A stretch of 64,000 nucleotides of DNA from Albula goreensis (taxonomy: Eukaryota; Chordata; Actinopteri; Albuliformes; Albulidae): contig CM040744.1 of NCBI GenBank assembly GCA_022829145.1, positions 11,931,218-11,995,217 of the forward strand. Reading direction: 5' to 3'. The notes under the pieces are model-generated. The model was given only the letters and a program-made list of their open reading frames with translations, did no database searches and was not told the DNA's origin. Of the stretch, positions 35,701 to 47,600 are shown one piece after another. The first letter of the stretch is position 1. Each line of letters opens with the position of its first letter. The position numbers were made by a program, and so were the translations under genes.

Positions 35701-36535
35701 GGTCTCTAGCTAGTAGAAATCAACATTAGGTCTGGTATAAGTTTGCATACAAAAGGATACATGCTGTGAAGATTTCATGTATCATCTTTAATAGCTCTTA
35801 CAAGAAGGCAGACAGCAGACTGAAGAAGCACACTTGGCCATTCTAAAACATAAAGAATAAAAAAGGGAACATAAAATCAGATCTGAAAAACTAAAAATCA
35901 TAAAGACAACAGGTCTGCAACAGCTGAATTATTCATTACAAATTAGCATATGCTACATTTGCACAGCACCGTTGAGGTTATAATTCAGGATGCACATAAC
36001 ATTTACAGAAAAGTAATTGGACTGTAAATCTTGCTTGTTGTTACAAGCCACACTTTTAGGAGGTCTTCTTTCTTTTGGGAATGGAAGTATTTATTCAGAA
36101 CTATACTTTGAATGAAAAAACACACACACACACACATTTGCAGCTGTATCAAAATATGTGATTAAAATAGGTAAGGTTGGGCTACACAGGCAGCATGTAA
36201 TAAGACATTTCCCAGATATCAGTAAAAATGCATTATTCTTGGTAGAGAAGACAACAAGGCGAATTACTTGTGCATAAGCGCTAGTGTATGAAAACCTACA
36301 GTACTACTAGAGATGAATGTTTCTGCAAAAAAAAAAACATTAATAAGCCTTTAACATTATTACATATCTCTAACATTATATAATAACGTGCATCCTCTGT
36401 GCATCCTATCTATATTCTGACAGGTTGTTCCTTATCATTCTCAGGCTTGCATAATATTGCACTTGATATTGATAAGAATCAGTTATTGTATAGGCAGTCA
36501 TCTTCTGACAGTCATGGCGTCTCAGTTGGCCTGCT
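32761..36535. other. Intergenic DNA with a homeodomain-site-rich island
   Basis: No gene recognised. At 35200-35560 there are repeated TAATT/ATTA words (ATTAATTG, AATAATTACATTAA, AATAATTACAC), with open frames on both strands, which fits a conserved noncoding element. At about 33465-33570 a short frame (NNRGVTAAQMVVGYGL) faintly resembles a Tc1/mariner helix-turn-helix. A short (CA)n lies at 36119-36137. Confidence 0.45.
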
Positions 36536-36539
36536 GCAC

Positions 36540-36725
36540 CCTTTGTGTGGTGCTGTTCCTGAAGATGTTCCCATATTCCAAGCTGATATCACCCCCATAC
36601 ACACTGCTGCACTGCGTTTAGTGCTTTTATGCATGCCTGGATGAAGTGCATCGCCTACCCAGTCACAAGATCTAATCATTATTGAACCTGTATGGGAGAT
36701 TCTGAAACATGAAGGTGGAGTACAG
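36540..36725 (+). mobile_element. Tc1/mariner transposase fragment, degraded
   Basis: Plus-strand reading gives PIFQADITPIHTA near 36570-36608, then SQDLIIIEPVWEILKHEG near 36661-36717. These match the D-containing 'FQ(D/Q)DNAPIHTA' block and the 'SPDLN(I/P)IEPLWxxLK' block with the catalytic E of DD34E transposases. The catalytic aspartate and asparagine are altered in places and a stop lies between the blocks, so it is dead. The spacing between blocks is roughly that of the family. It is a different, independent copy from the one at 20.7 kb. Confidence 0.65.
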
Positions 36726-36729
36726 GGTA

Positions 36730-39700
36730 TATTTTCACCTCCATTTTAAAAAATAAAACAGTGTAAAGGATCTCCCTTCATATTATCAGAATGAAACTGA
36801 AGTAATCATAAGTATCATAAGACCCTTATTTATAGAGGTAATATTTTCAGGATGTCTTCTGAATGGTAACTATAAACACTGTCTTCTCAGGCAAACAAAG
36901 ATCTCACATGCCTCAGTGTGATCACAGTTTTTTTGCATGGAGGCAATGCCAAGAAATACTGCAATTACAAACAAACCAGGTCTGTGTTGCTTTAGTTGTG
37001 TCAGCTCTAGACTATGTCATCTGACTTGGTTATTCATCTCTGACACAAAAAGCCCACCTGAAACACAGAAGTACTGAACAAAGTCGATCCCTCTTCTCCT
37101 GCCACCAGTGTGCACTCCTGTTGATGCAGCAAACCGTGGCATTTTAAAGAGGTAATCGTAGGGAACGTTCTGACACATTCTTTCATGAACAATGCAGGCA
37201 AAAGTTTAAGGCAAGACTTTGAGGTTCTTGGCACGAGCCCGTCTCTTGCGCTTCATGCTTCATATTTTGCTCAATTCTTTCGTCCAATGCCAACAATGGA
37301 GCTAATTTATTCCAAATGTGGCAGGCACTGGAAGGCAGAAAGATACATTATTCTCCCAGCCGAACAAGTCGAGAGATTTAATGTGTGCAAAGAGAATGGA
37401 AGCTCTATAAGAGGATGGTGCTTTAGTGCTGGATGTTTGCTAGGTGTTCCTCATTACAACCCCACCCCCCCACACACACACACACCCAACTCACCCCTTT
37501 AGTTAAATGGTACGAACTCAGCAAACAAAGTACAAAGTACAGATTGTTGTAATTCTCATAGTAACAACGCCCAGTCTGAAAGCTGTCAGCGAGGTGGAGA
37601 GCTCTTTTCAACAATTTGTGCCTTTGGGCATTTTTCTGATTAAAAATAACTAAGATTTTAGGTTAAGGAAAATAATATGTGTGCATTTGTAAACATCAGG
37701 GTTGTCTGTGGTCAGGGCAGTCATATTTGTGTGCACAGACAGTTCACAAAACAAGCATGTCCATTATTATTGAGATCAGACAGACAACTATGTAGTTTTA
37801 GTCTTCAGTTACAACTTAAGATGCATAATTCTGATTTAGTTATTTTGGTTTTTCGTTTTATTTCATGATTATTTTGATAAGCACGGGTACTAGTGGCATA
37901 AAAAGCTATAAAACAATGAATCCGTTGGACTGTTTGTCATAGCATTTATAGCTCACACAAATATACAATGTTTGTCCCTGGACGGGGATAGTAAGCTGTC
38001 TGTTCTAGTATATTTGGCATATATTGCCATCTTGGGTTCTGTCTCTTTAAACCACAGGAATGCACACCACACTGGCACTCTCAAATGTTTCAGTGTCAGG
38101 TTTAATTGAAGTGGGAAAAAGTCCTTTCTGGAAAGAATTTTCACATGATTATTCTTGGTATGCCAGTTCTGGGTAACCAAATTAGTTTTATCATTTTGAA
38201 CTTCAGACAGTATGCAGCAATATATTCGAAAAGATATAGTCAGGATAGTTTCATCCAATACATATGTCGAGAGGTATAAAATTAAAAAAAGCTGAAAATG
38301 TGGCTAACATTACAGCTTATATGCAATATGAAAACACAGATGTTGGTAATAGGAACCTGGAATATCTGGTTAGACTAATCATTGAGAATTTGAACACAGC
38401 CAAAATCCCCATGAACAGCCAATAAGTGTAGGCAAGAAATATGTTCCCACAGCAGTAATATAATTATAAAACCAGTAATCAAAAATACATTAAATAATGC
38501 TTGGTGGATTTGGTGTGAATAAATATTGTGGGTCCAAATAAATGTTTTCTTGGGATAGAGATGGACCTTGGAAGTTAACATGTGGTTAAGTTCATGCAGA
38601 ATTCCTTCAGACAAATGATCCATGTCAACCACCTCACTGAATACACTACAGTATTCACATATGTATTATTTTAGTTACTATTAGTTACTACAACAAAAGT
38701 TAAAAGAAATAATTATTGGCACAGTGACAATAATAAACAGACACAAGTTTGCCTTGTAGTGATGCAGTAACTGCAGTTTTTTCTCTGGTTTTTGAACCAT
38801 CACAACAAAAAGACCATAAACAATAGATAACAGAAACATGTTTCAAATACAGCCATTGAAATTTATGAGGACTGTCAAATTGAATTTTCAGATTGTTTAA
38901 AGTCAAAAAGAAATCTTTAAAATAAACCACAAATGATTTGCATAGAATGGTTTTCCTAAATTTTGGATTGCCGCACATCAGACCTTTTTAATTTACATTG
39001 TTTGGGGAAGCACTGCAGTTTGCAAATCCGACATATTAACACTTATGAGGTCATAATCCCCTCCCACTTCATTGTCACTGCAAGAGTGGTTTGTGTGGGT
39101 GTGTGTGACCATTTCTTGTTTTGCATTTTACCATGTTCTACCTTTTCTTGTAGGCATTGAAGCTGGAGGTCTCTGATTGCTCGGCAGTGTTAAACACCTG
39201 CTATGAAAGACACCAGCTGCAGCACGGAGATGCACTTTCTCCCTGGGAGCCTGCCCGACTGACGCCACCTTTTGTATAAAAGCCTGAAATGGTCGTCCTT
39301 TTTTTCTGGTAAGATAGCTTATGTAGGTAGTGTAGGTAAGCTAGGCTGCGGAAGAGTTTACTTGTATCAAGTTTAGTTATGGTTGTTTTTATATTTTGTT
39401 TGGTTTTTGCTTACCCAACCACTCCTTGGTTAGGATTTGGCTGGTTTACATAATATGCTTCTGGCGTTCACCAGCTCCTTTTGTAGAGACATGGCTTTCA
39501 TGAAATGTTCGGTTGTCAGGGTCTAGGGGGCGTGCGCCTCGGTTACTGCCTAACTGACACATAACAACACTAAATGAGGCAACATTAACATTTATTAACA
39601 TTTATAACATAGTCCATTCTCACTTCACTGAAAATTGTGCTAGGTTCTCTGTATTTTTAATATGTATTATAACATACTAACATAAATCACATGCTGAGAC

Positions 39701-41500
39701 AGCCAACATATTTGGCACTCTAAAAAGGTGGCCGTCCATGCTCAGTTTCTTGAAGAAAAAATATAGTGATTATATATTCATATATGTATAGATAGATATT
39801 CATTAATAAATAATACATAGTACACAGAGTCACAACAAAAAGAAAAGATTTGTGTTTGATGAGGATTAGCTAATATTTTAGTTTTAAACATCACGTTCAC
39901 AGAGTGCCCAGGCACATCTCTGCTTAGTTATACCCATTAAGCGAGAAGATCCTACAAGGCAATATCAGTGTTGCTTTTAGTAGAACAGCTACAGGCAGTA
40001 TAATTACAGAGAAACTGAGGAAAAGCCAATTAGCAAGTAATTAACTTATAGATGCTTGCCTTTGGAATATAAGATGAATATCTGGGAACAGTTCATTTGT
40101 ATGTGGCTAGAAAGCAAGGCCTAAAAATTGTAAGCGTGTGATTGTAAAAGATGTTTGATGCATTACTTCCAGATCAAAGCACTGGAAAATGAGTCATAAT
40201 CCAAACCAATACTGCAGATCCCTTGGTTGGACAGACTGCTTTATGTCTTTAAGTGCTGATCCAGGAACATTTCTGTAACATTCTGGCATTCAAATAAATC
40301 ACAGTACGTATTCTACACTACAATGTGTTAAAATACCCCTCTTGCGCTGTGATTTCTGCATACAATTTTTCCTTGGAAACCATTCATTGTGACAATACAG
40401 TCATTCCAGCACTCATATAAAGACAATTCATTACTTACTCTGAAATATAAAGCAGACAATCTCACTTAGCTTTACATCACAGATATTGCAATTTTAGGCA
40501 CAAACAGTTTTATGCTCCATGACGTTTTGGAGCAATGTTTTCAGGAATGTTGTGCATTAACAGTAAATTTAAATTTAGTGCAATATATATAATCAAGGAA
40601 CACAATTAAAATGCACTGTGAAACATTTTGAATAAAGACAACTGTTAAAAAGCACAATGGGCTTCCAACTTTGTCATCAGCCTTTCTGAAACTAAAATAA
40701 TCCTTCCTCTCCCCCTATGCTATTTTACACATACAGACGGCTATCAGAGTCAAATTAAACCGCAGCTGAAGAGTGGTGCTAAGGTTTTCCTGATGCTCTC
40801 TTACAGAGACTTAGAGCAGTGACTTAGAGTGTAAATGAATGAGGCAGTGTGAAGTATAGAAATTAAGAAATCGTTTCAGTTGTTCAGCTGATTTTGAAAA
40901 CCCCCCTATTGGTAATTTTAACCAAGGTCACTGTCCAAATAAAAACTACCATGTTATATGCTAGCATTTTTTTTTAATTGGCAAAATTTCAAGCCAAAGT
41001 TTCAAGGAAAAAAAATCCCCATTCCTCAACCTGCCACTGTGGCTGCAATCTCATAGATACAAGCCATAAGATGTACTGGGGTAGAGAGTATATAAGTACA
41101 TCTTAATCTTTGAATGTATGAAGACACCATTTGAATCATTCAGCAATCAAGTATTCTCACAAATCCATGCTGTCCATAATGACACAGTAAAATACAGGAC
41201 TGAAACAAGAGCTCTGCCAAAATTATAATCTTAAACAGGAAAATCAGTGTTCTCATGAAGCGTTTACTGTTTCGTGTTTCCTCAGCATGTCACCTTGTCG
41301 AAACAGGTCCATCTGGCCCTGTGAAGCTTCATTTCAACTGTCACTATGTCTTACTTTCAAAGGCATTTCAATTGCTCATTCATTTGTCTACTCTAGTGTC
41401 CTCACTGTAATGGAATTCCTTCAAAAACAAATTTTCTCAAAACCCTGATATTGGAAGAGGAGCCTGAACTTGGCACACTGGTAGGATGTTGAAGCACAAT
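36730..41500. other. Intergenic DNA
   Basis: No protein gene recognised. It holds an exon-like/TATA-bearing segment at 39154-39308 (listed separately), a C-rich then (CA)n stretch at 37461-37485 and otherwise AT-rich DNA. Confidence 0.55.
39154..39308 (+). ncRNA. Candidate noncoding exon, or TATA promoter
   Basis: Bounded by an acceptor (TACCTTTTCTTGTAG, AG at 39152-39153) and a donor (CTG|GTAAGA, GT at 39309-39310), giving a 155-base exon-like segment richer in GC than its surroundings. No long open frame. It also contains a good TATA box, TATAAAAG at 39275-39282, so the same stretch could be a core promoter with transcription starting near the donor. Either reading is inferred from motifs only. 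Confidence 0.25.
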
Positions 41501-41508
41501 GGAGGCTG

Positions 41509-41530
41509 GTGTGTTTGTGTGTATGTATGT

Positions 41531-41573
<43 letters not shown>
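41509..41573. repeat. (TG)n microsatellite
   Basis: TG array with TTTG and TATG interruptions at its left end and a perfect right part. Independent of the other two dinucleotide arrays. Confidence 0.97.
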
Positions 41574-41578
<5 letters not shown>

Positions 41579-41599
41579 AATGAAAAGAGCCAAAAATCT

Positions 41600-42260
41600 T
41601 GCTTCCAGTACAGAACAAATCTGTGAGAATTTCCTCAAGTACAAGTGACTGCACAGTTCACAAAAGGCCTCCCTATCGGAGACGGCAAAACGAAGAGGAT
41701 ACCTCTCCCTATGGCAGCTGCAAGTTAATTATAGAGAAAGAGCCCCTGAATAGAAGGATTAGTGCATTCATCACAAGGAAATGCAGGAAAGACTGTTTCA
41801 ATTCTTCCCTTTCTCTCACAAAAATACGCTGCTCTCTGGCTGGCCATATAGAATGCGCGGAATTTGAATGTTGTAAATCGGGAATCATCTGCTCGTCGTC
41901 TTTCTGGGAGTGATAAGGCTCCATGGTGTCCGCGAGAATGTGTCCTTTAAGGTCCTTGTATTAAAAACAATTGTCTCTTTAAAGGATTTAAGGGCTTTGT
42001 TTCGTATGGCGGCTGCTGGTTGACACTTTCAATGAAGGGCAAACCTCCTCTTTATGCCTTTTGAATCCGAGCCCTTTCTGTCACTTTGAGGAGTTTTAAT
42101 CCCCTTTATATATATCTATATTTTTTTTACCGTTTGTGGCATCTGCTGGTTGACCTTCGTTTCTGTTTTGAGTCTGCTGTCTGCTTTGCCCATAGCCAAG
42201 GTTTACTGGGTGGTCAGTCTTTTGGCTCTGCGAGGGGTATCTGTGGATAAGCTTATGGAC
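41600..42260. promoter_or_regulatory. Candidate conserved noncoding element with 12-base direct repeats
   Basis: CTGCTGGTTGAC occurs at 42013-42024 and again at 42143-42154, each preceded by GGC. A SOX-like palindrome ACAATTGT lies in AAAAACAATTGTCTCTTT (near 41966). Open frames on both strands (41599-41924) and balanced composition in AT-rich surroundings are as expected of constrained noncoding DNA. No protein family recognised. Confidence 0.3.
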
Positions 42261-42269
42261 CCTACTTCA

Positions 42270-44490
42270 ATGCATGCAAGTGTTAATATACGTTTTGAAG
42301 TTTGAGAAGTCTATGCTGGAAAAATGAATATAAAAAATGGGGACAATAAAAAAATAACCCTGGCCAAAAATCCTTCTTAAACCATATCAAGCGTTTTGCA
42401 AAATAGGCCAATTTCACTCATGGCCTGGCTTAATGATGGATTCACACAATTTTATATGTTTATATGTTTTATATGTTCATTTTGGTGTTTTTTCGTCACA
42501 AGTTTTTTTGACTGTCCTTTCCAATCTCATAGGACCAGGAACAGTTCTTGAGAAAAAAATATCTCTCTATACTGACTGACTGAAACAAAATAACTGTCCC
42601 TCTGTGTATCTGCTCTCTTTCAACACTCTGTAAGCACTTTTACACAACTGCGATCATGTGATCATCTCCAGCAAATTAAAGGATAATACTTGTATGATTT
42701 TTAAATTTTGATCCATTGTTGTGATAAGGTTGACAATAATAAATGTAATGAATGATACAATAACGCCAGAATCTCCTCAAACTAAATGTGTGTACTCTAA
42801 AGCATTTCATTGGATGAGGTATCGGGGGGAGGGTTTTTATCCACCCAAAGCAGAACTTTCCACCAATAGCTGGTGTTCACTGCAGTAAGTTTAGTCTTAA
42901 CTCAACAGTCACAACAATGCATGAGTGGCTTCCAAAAGTAAATAATATTGTTCTGCTGAAAACAGTTCCCATAAAATATACTAATATTAGTGATGTGAAG
43001 TCACATTTGATACATCTATCATAGTCTACCTCATGACAGATCACAATAACAAGCCAAAAAAATAATCACTGAAGCTCCCAACATGTCCCGACAATGATCC
43101 TTACCAAAAAGGCAACAATATTGTCTTGAAACCTACAGTTAATGTCCTCACACAAGTCTCTTATTGCCTATAGCATGCTGTTCCAGAACAACATGTAATT
43201 ATTTGGTATAATTTAGCCCAGCTCTGACCTGCTGTTGAGACATGATCATATGACTGTTGTTTGATCAGGTGTACTGCTCCCTTTATGGCTTCACTTCAGC
43301 AGGAGATGACTCAAGCGGTTGAGGGTGGGAGCGAGGCCTGGTGCCAAAGCCTCACACTGCATAGAAGCTTTAGATATAGCAACGCACGCTACTCAAGCTC
43401 AAAGTACACGACTGGCTGCACTCTTGAGACACACCTCGATGAGTTACATTTGCAGGAAAAGGAAAATGAAGTCATTCTAAAACCTTTTTTCTGTACCGAA
43501 AGCTGGTGGAAATAATAATATTGTGTTTTTTGACTTGGGAAAACAAGCTACTCCTAGCTTCTTGTTTTCATTATGGAAAATGTCAGCACTTGCTAAATTA
43601 TTCAATGAGGAATCAAACAGATATACAAATATTGCTGTACCACACCTGGCCCACATACACACCTGTACCTTTTTTACCTTGTGTAACACATCTTTGTTTA
43701 TTTATGGTCTGTTGTTCTTGTGTTGAATTACCAGATCTAAAATCATAAAAGCTCTGACAAACAACTATCATTAAAATGCGCTACTTGTGTTTTACTCGCC
43801 AGCTGTGATACCACAGAAACACACAAGAAATACTGCAACTCACTGTAAGAAAATGATATTATAAACTTTGTCACACACTGACATGCATACAGAATACAGA
43901 TGAGATGGAATTCTGAAAGAAAAATAGTCATTGAACTGATGAGCCTGATCTCATAGGAGCTGATGCTTCTGTTATTATATATTTCCACTGTTATTTAGTG
44001 TTATTTTACTTAAAAAATGCATTCACATAATGTTTTGTTTATTTTGTTTGGTCTCATAATTGGGTCAGAAAAAAAATAACAGATTGACCTTTGACTATTC
44101 CTGAGACTTTGGTACATTTGCTTACATATATGAGAGGAAAAAAGTTCTAGCTCAATTCTGTTTGACACTTTAAAAATATACAAATATACTACATTTAGAT
44201 ATCTTGGAATAAAACACTCATTTGTGTGGTGACAGTGAGTCAAGGTGACTAACTCGTTCAGTGTTTTAATTAGGTTATGTAATACAATGTTTTTTTGCCC
44301 AGCAAAGACTGACTGTGTCATGTCCACAAGATAAATTTGGTGCATTTGTCAAGTCAAACAATTGGGCTCTTTCAGTGAAGCGAAGCTCAACATACTTCTT
44401 CTCTGTGCAAAAAAAAAAGAAATAAAAATCAGCTTTTCTGACTTGTCTGTTCCCTGGACAGTTTTTTTTAATGTATACATCCACAGAGGC
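42270..44490. other. Intergenic DNA
   Basis: AT-rich, no gene recognised. The open frame at 43261-43515 (84 codons, plus strand) has no recognised family. Confidence 0.55.
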
Positions 44491-44494
44491 CAGT

Positions 44495-44690
44495 GCAGTT
44501 GATTGCAGTTCCCGAGCGGTACTTACCGGAAACCCGTCCCAAAGGAGGTCTCAGGTTTCCACCGAATAAAAAGGCGCTTTTATTCGCAGTAATTAGAAAA
44601 CCTAACCCAGGGCTCGGTGCAGGCACGCAAGCCTGTCTCTCCAAACACAGGAGGGGGGGGCAAGGCAAGGAGAAATCATGGGGTTAACCT
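44495..44690 (-). promoter_or_regulatory. Candidate minus-strand noncoding first exon/promoter
   Basis: A short GC-rich, CpG-containing island. On the minus strand it contains an optimal splice donor, TTCCG|GTAAGTA (GT at 44526-44525), with upstream GAATAAAAGCGCC as a possible TATA-like element. The layout suits a short first exon transcribed leftwards, but no acceptor partner was identified and the open frames are trivial. G-run at 44651-44658. Confidence 0.25.
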
Positions 44691-44699
44691 TCTGACACT

Positions 44700-47600
44700 G
44701 AAGTGAAACATTTTTCCCTCAGCCAGCTTTTAAAGACTTTAATATCAGTGTCACTTGTCAGCTATCCTAAGCAAACTTAAAAAAATTTGTATTTTTTTTC
44801 TGTGAAATCAATTGTGATGGTCTACCACTACAGCAAATCTACAGTGCAGCTTGGGTTTCTGAATGTGAAAAACATTTAAGTTTTTGTGAAAAATGCTATA
44901 TCGAGTTGCAAACTACAGGTATTCTCCCTTTCATTCACAAACACGTCAGTCACCAGCTGTGTCCCGCTATGTAATCTCAGCAATTCTTTTTCTGACCTAA
45001 AGCTAAAGTACACACAATCTCGTATTCATGTTTGCTGAAAAAATATACCCAACTTCAAAGGTTAATGTTTGAACTGTTCAGCTCATGGACATGTGTTTAT
45101 TTTAAAAGTCACAATTCAATTACTGTCAGCTATTCTAGTTTTACGTTGTGTTTACAGGGTGAAGCAAGAAGTTGTGACCTTGGAAGACTGAAGAACAATT
45201 CCATTAAGGACACCATGGAAAAGTGGACTAACAGAGATCTCAAAAGAGATGAGAGGTGGAAAAAGGAACACGCAGTAGATCCAGGATGGGACAGGGAGAA
45301 TAGTTGAATCTGGTCATTAACAATACTTTTTCAATGCCTGTTTCCAATTAAAACATGGTTATTACGTAAGTCCTACCACCGGTCCCGCCAGTATGAGACT
45401 CACCATACACATACATAAACAATATGTTCACTCTTGCCAGTTTTTCCAGTTTAGGCTGGGGGCTGTAGAGCTGATTTCAGATGGGAATCATTAAAAATGT
45501 CAAGATGTTTGCCAGGGGTGCAGCTGCAGTCATAGAGTTTGTCAGTGGATTTATCTGCTGGATTTGGTCATTTTATATGACCAGTAGAGAGTGTTTATAT
45601 GACCTAGATTCTGTTTCACACTGTATGTGTTAGGTACTTGGTTTTGAGTGCATAGTACAGTTTTCTCACAATACAATATTCCTCCAAGGAACATTTTGGA
45701 AAACATAATATATAACATGATTGACCAAGTTTTCTTTTTCTTTAATTAAAAACATGACTTCTACACAATTTCCCTGACACTCTACAGTCTAAGCAGACTG
45801 TTTTAAATACCCTTCTCCCTACCACACTAAATAAGTTCCAAGACGAGGGAATTAACAGGAATAATATACACAAGTGTTTCGGAATTACACTCCTATAACA
45901 CTTGTACATTTACACTTCACATATTCAGATATAGAATATATATGTGGATGTATTTATTTCATTACGATGGAGATCCAGGGCCATATATTTTGAATGATCA
46001 TCATGATTTGATGATGCTAAGAGCATGATGCAAGAAATAATTTAGTGTGTTATTTATTGAGGTTTTGGCACATACCTGACAATGAAAAAAATGCCAACTC
46101 AATTATGTTTACAATTATGCCATTCATGAGCCTATCATTTTTATGGAAGGTTTACTGAGAGGTTTACATACAACAGCTAATCAGTGATTTTGCTGTTCAC
46201 TACAGCAGGTAGGCCAGATCATGAGTTTGATGTTTGATACTACAGTCTCCTTTCCAGTCCACCCTCAGCTGACAAAAAAACATACCATGAAACACCAATT
46301 AAAGGTGGAGCGCACAATTTTTTTTTTTACACAATGCCATACTAGTTTATACTTGCATTAACAGTAATGCAAGGCTAATAACAGTAAGTTATTAGTTTGC
46401 TTGTTAAAAAAGTAATAGCTTCCTGTTGGAAGTTGAAAGTAATTATACAGTGTTAATAGTTACTTAATAACAATTAGATGTTACTAGCTATTCAAGTGTC
46501 TCTTTTGAGCTAGCTAACAAACCTGTGTTGGAGGTTAGCCCTATTTTGTTGCTTTTAATACTCTAAGCTAGGTGTGCCAACAAGAAAAAAAAAGGATAAT
46601 ACTCATGCACATATTAATCTACTGCACAAAAAGAAAGCTTTTTCTGGATAAAATTGCCAGAATGCAGGCATCATTGATCCTGATATCCTGGCCTTCCCCT
46701 CCAGTGAGCCAGATGTCACAATGAAAATTCTATGTAAAATACATGCAATTAATGTATGGATAATTGTGCATCTTATAGTTCTATCTGACATACAAATAAG
46801 TTAGCATGCATCATTAGTTTCCCTGGTGTCATGCTTATTTATACATGTTTTGGTAATGGTAGCTTCTTGGGGACTTTTACACTTGTGGAGTCATTCTGTT
46901 GTACCAGCTATAAAAAACAATGTAATGAAGCTTTGCATATATACGTGTTTTATTAAAAGAGCCTATCTGTTAAGCTTGAGATTGTTTATTGGGTTGCTCA
47001 AGGCCAGGTTTCTTTTTGTTTGTTTTCAAAGATATAATTGGCAATTGGCACTGTATTATATTCATCAAAAGCTCAAAAAGTGACCACATACCCCATGCTA
47101 ATACGCTCCTTGAAAATATAGTATGAAGTTGAGAAAAGCTCCACTTAGATCACCACAGATATCTGAAGTGTACATTTAATGTTCAGCAGTCTTGGCCTTC
47201 ATGTACAATATAGCATTGAAGTCCATCATGAACAAACAGCACGTCACAATCTACTCACGAGAGATTTTCTGGAATGGAAATCACATTTGAAAACAGCAAC
47301 CTGTCATCAAATAAAAGATGTCTCCATACTTTTTTTTTTTTTTTTTGCATACACAGCAAGGGCACGTGCAATCCATCAGGTTTATGAACACACTGCGCTA
47401 GTTGCCATGGTGACAGTAGTATTTTTCTGCCTCCTCTTTATGGTAGTAGATGTGAGTGCAGCACACTTCAGATCTTTTAATCACGCTATTTTTATTGTTG
47501 TATTTTTCCCACAAGACTCTGGCATGGTTTGTAAACCACCCTTGTATATCTGTTCTTTTTCTGAATAAAAATTGTAAGCCACATTGACAGAACCAACTAG

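Noticed and set aside
45158-45307. Exon-like 50-codon frame after an acceptor
   Set aside because: Weak pyrimidine tract, no recognisable protein and no clear polyadenylation signal. Kept only as a note in the segment description.
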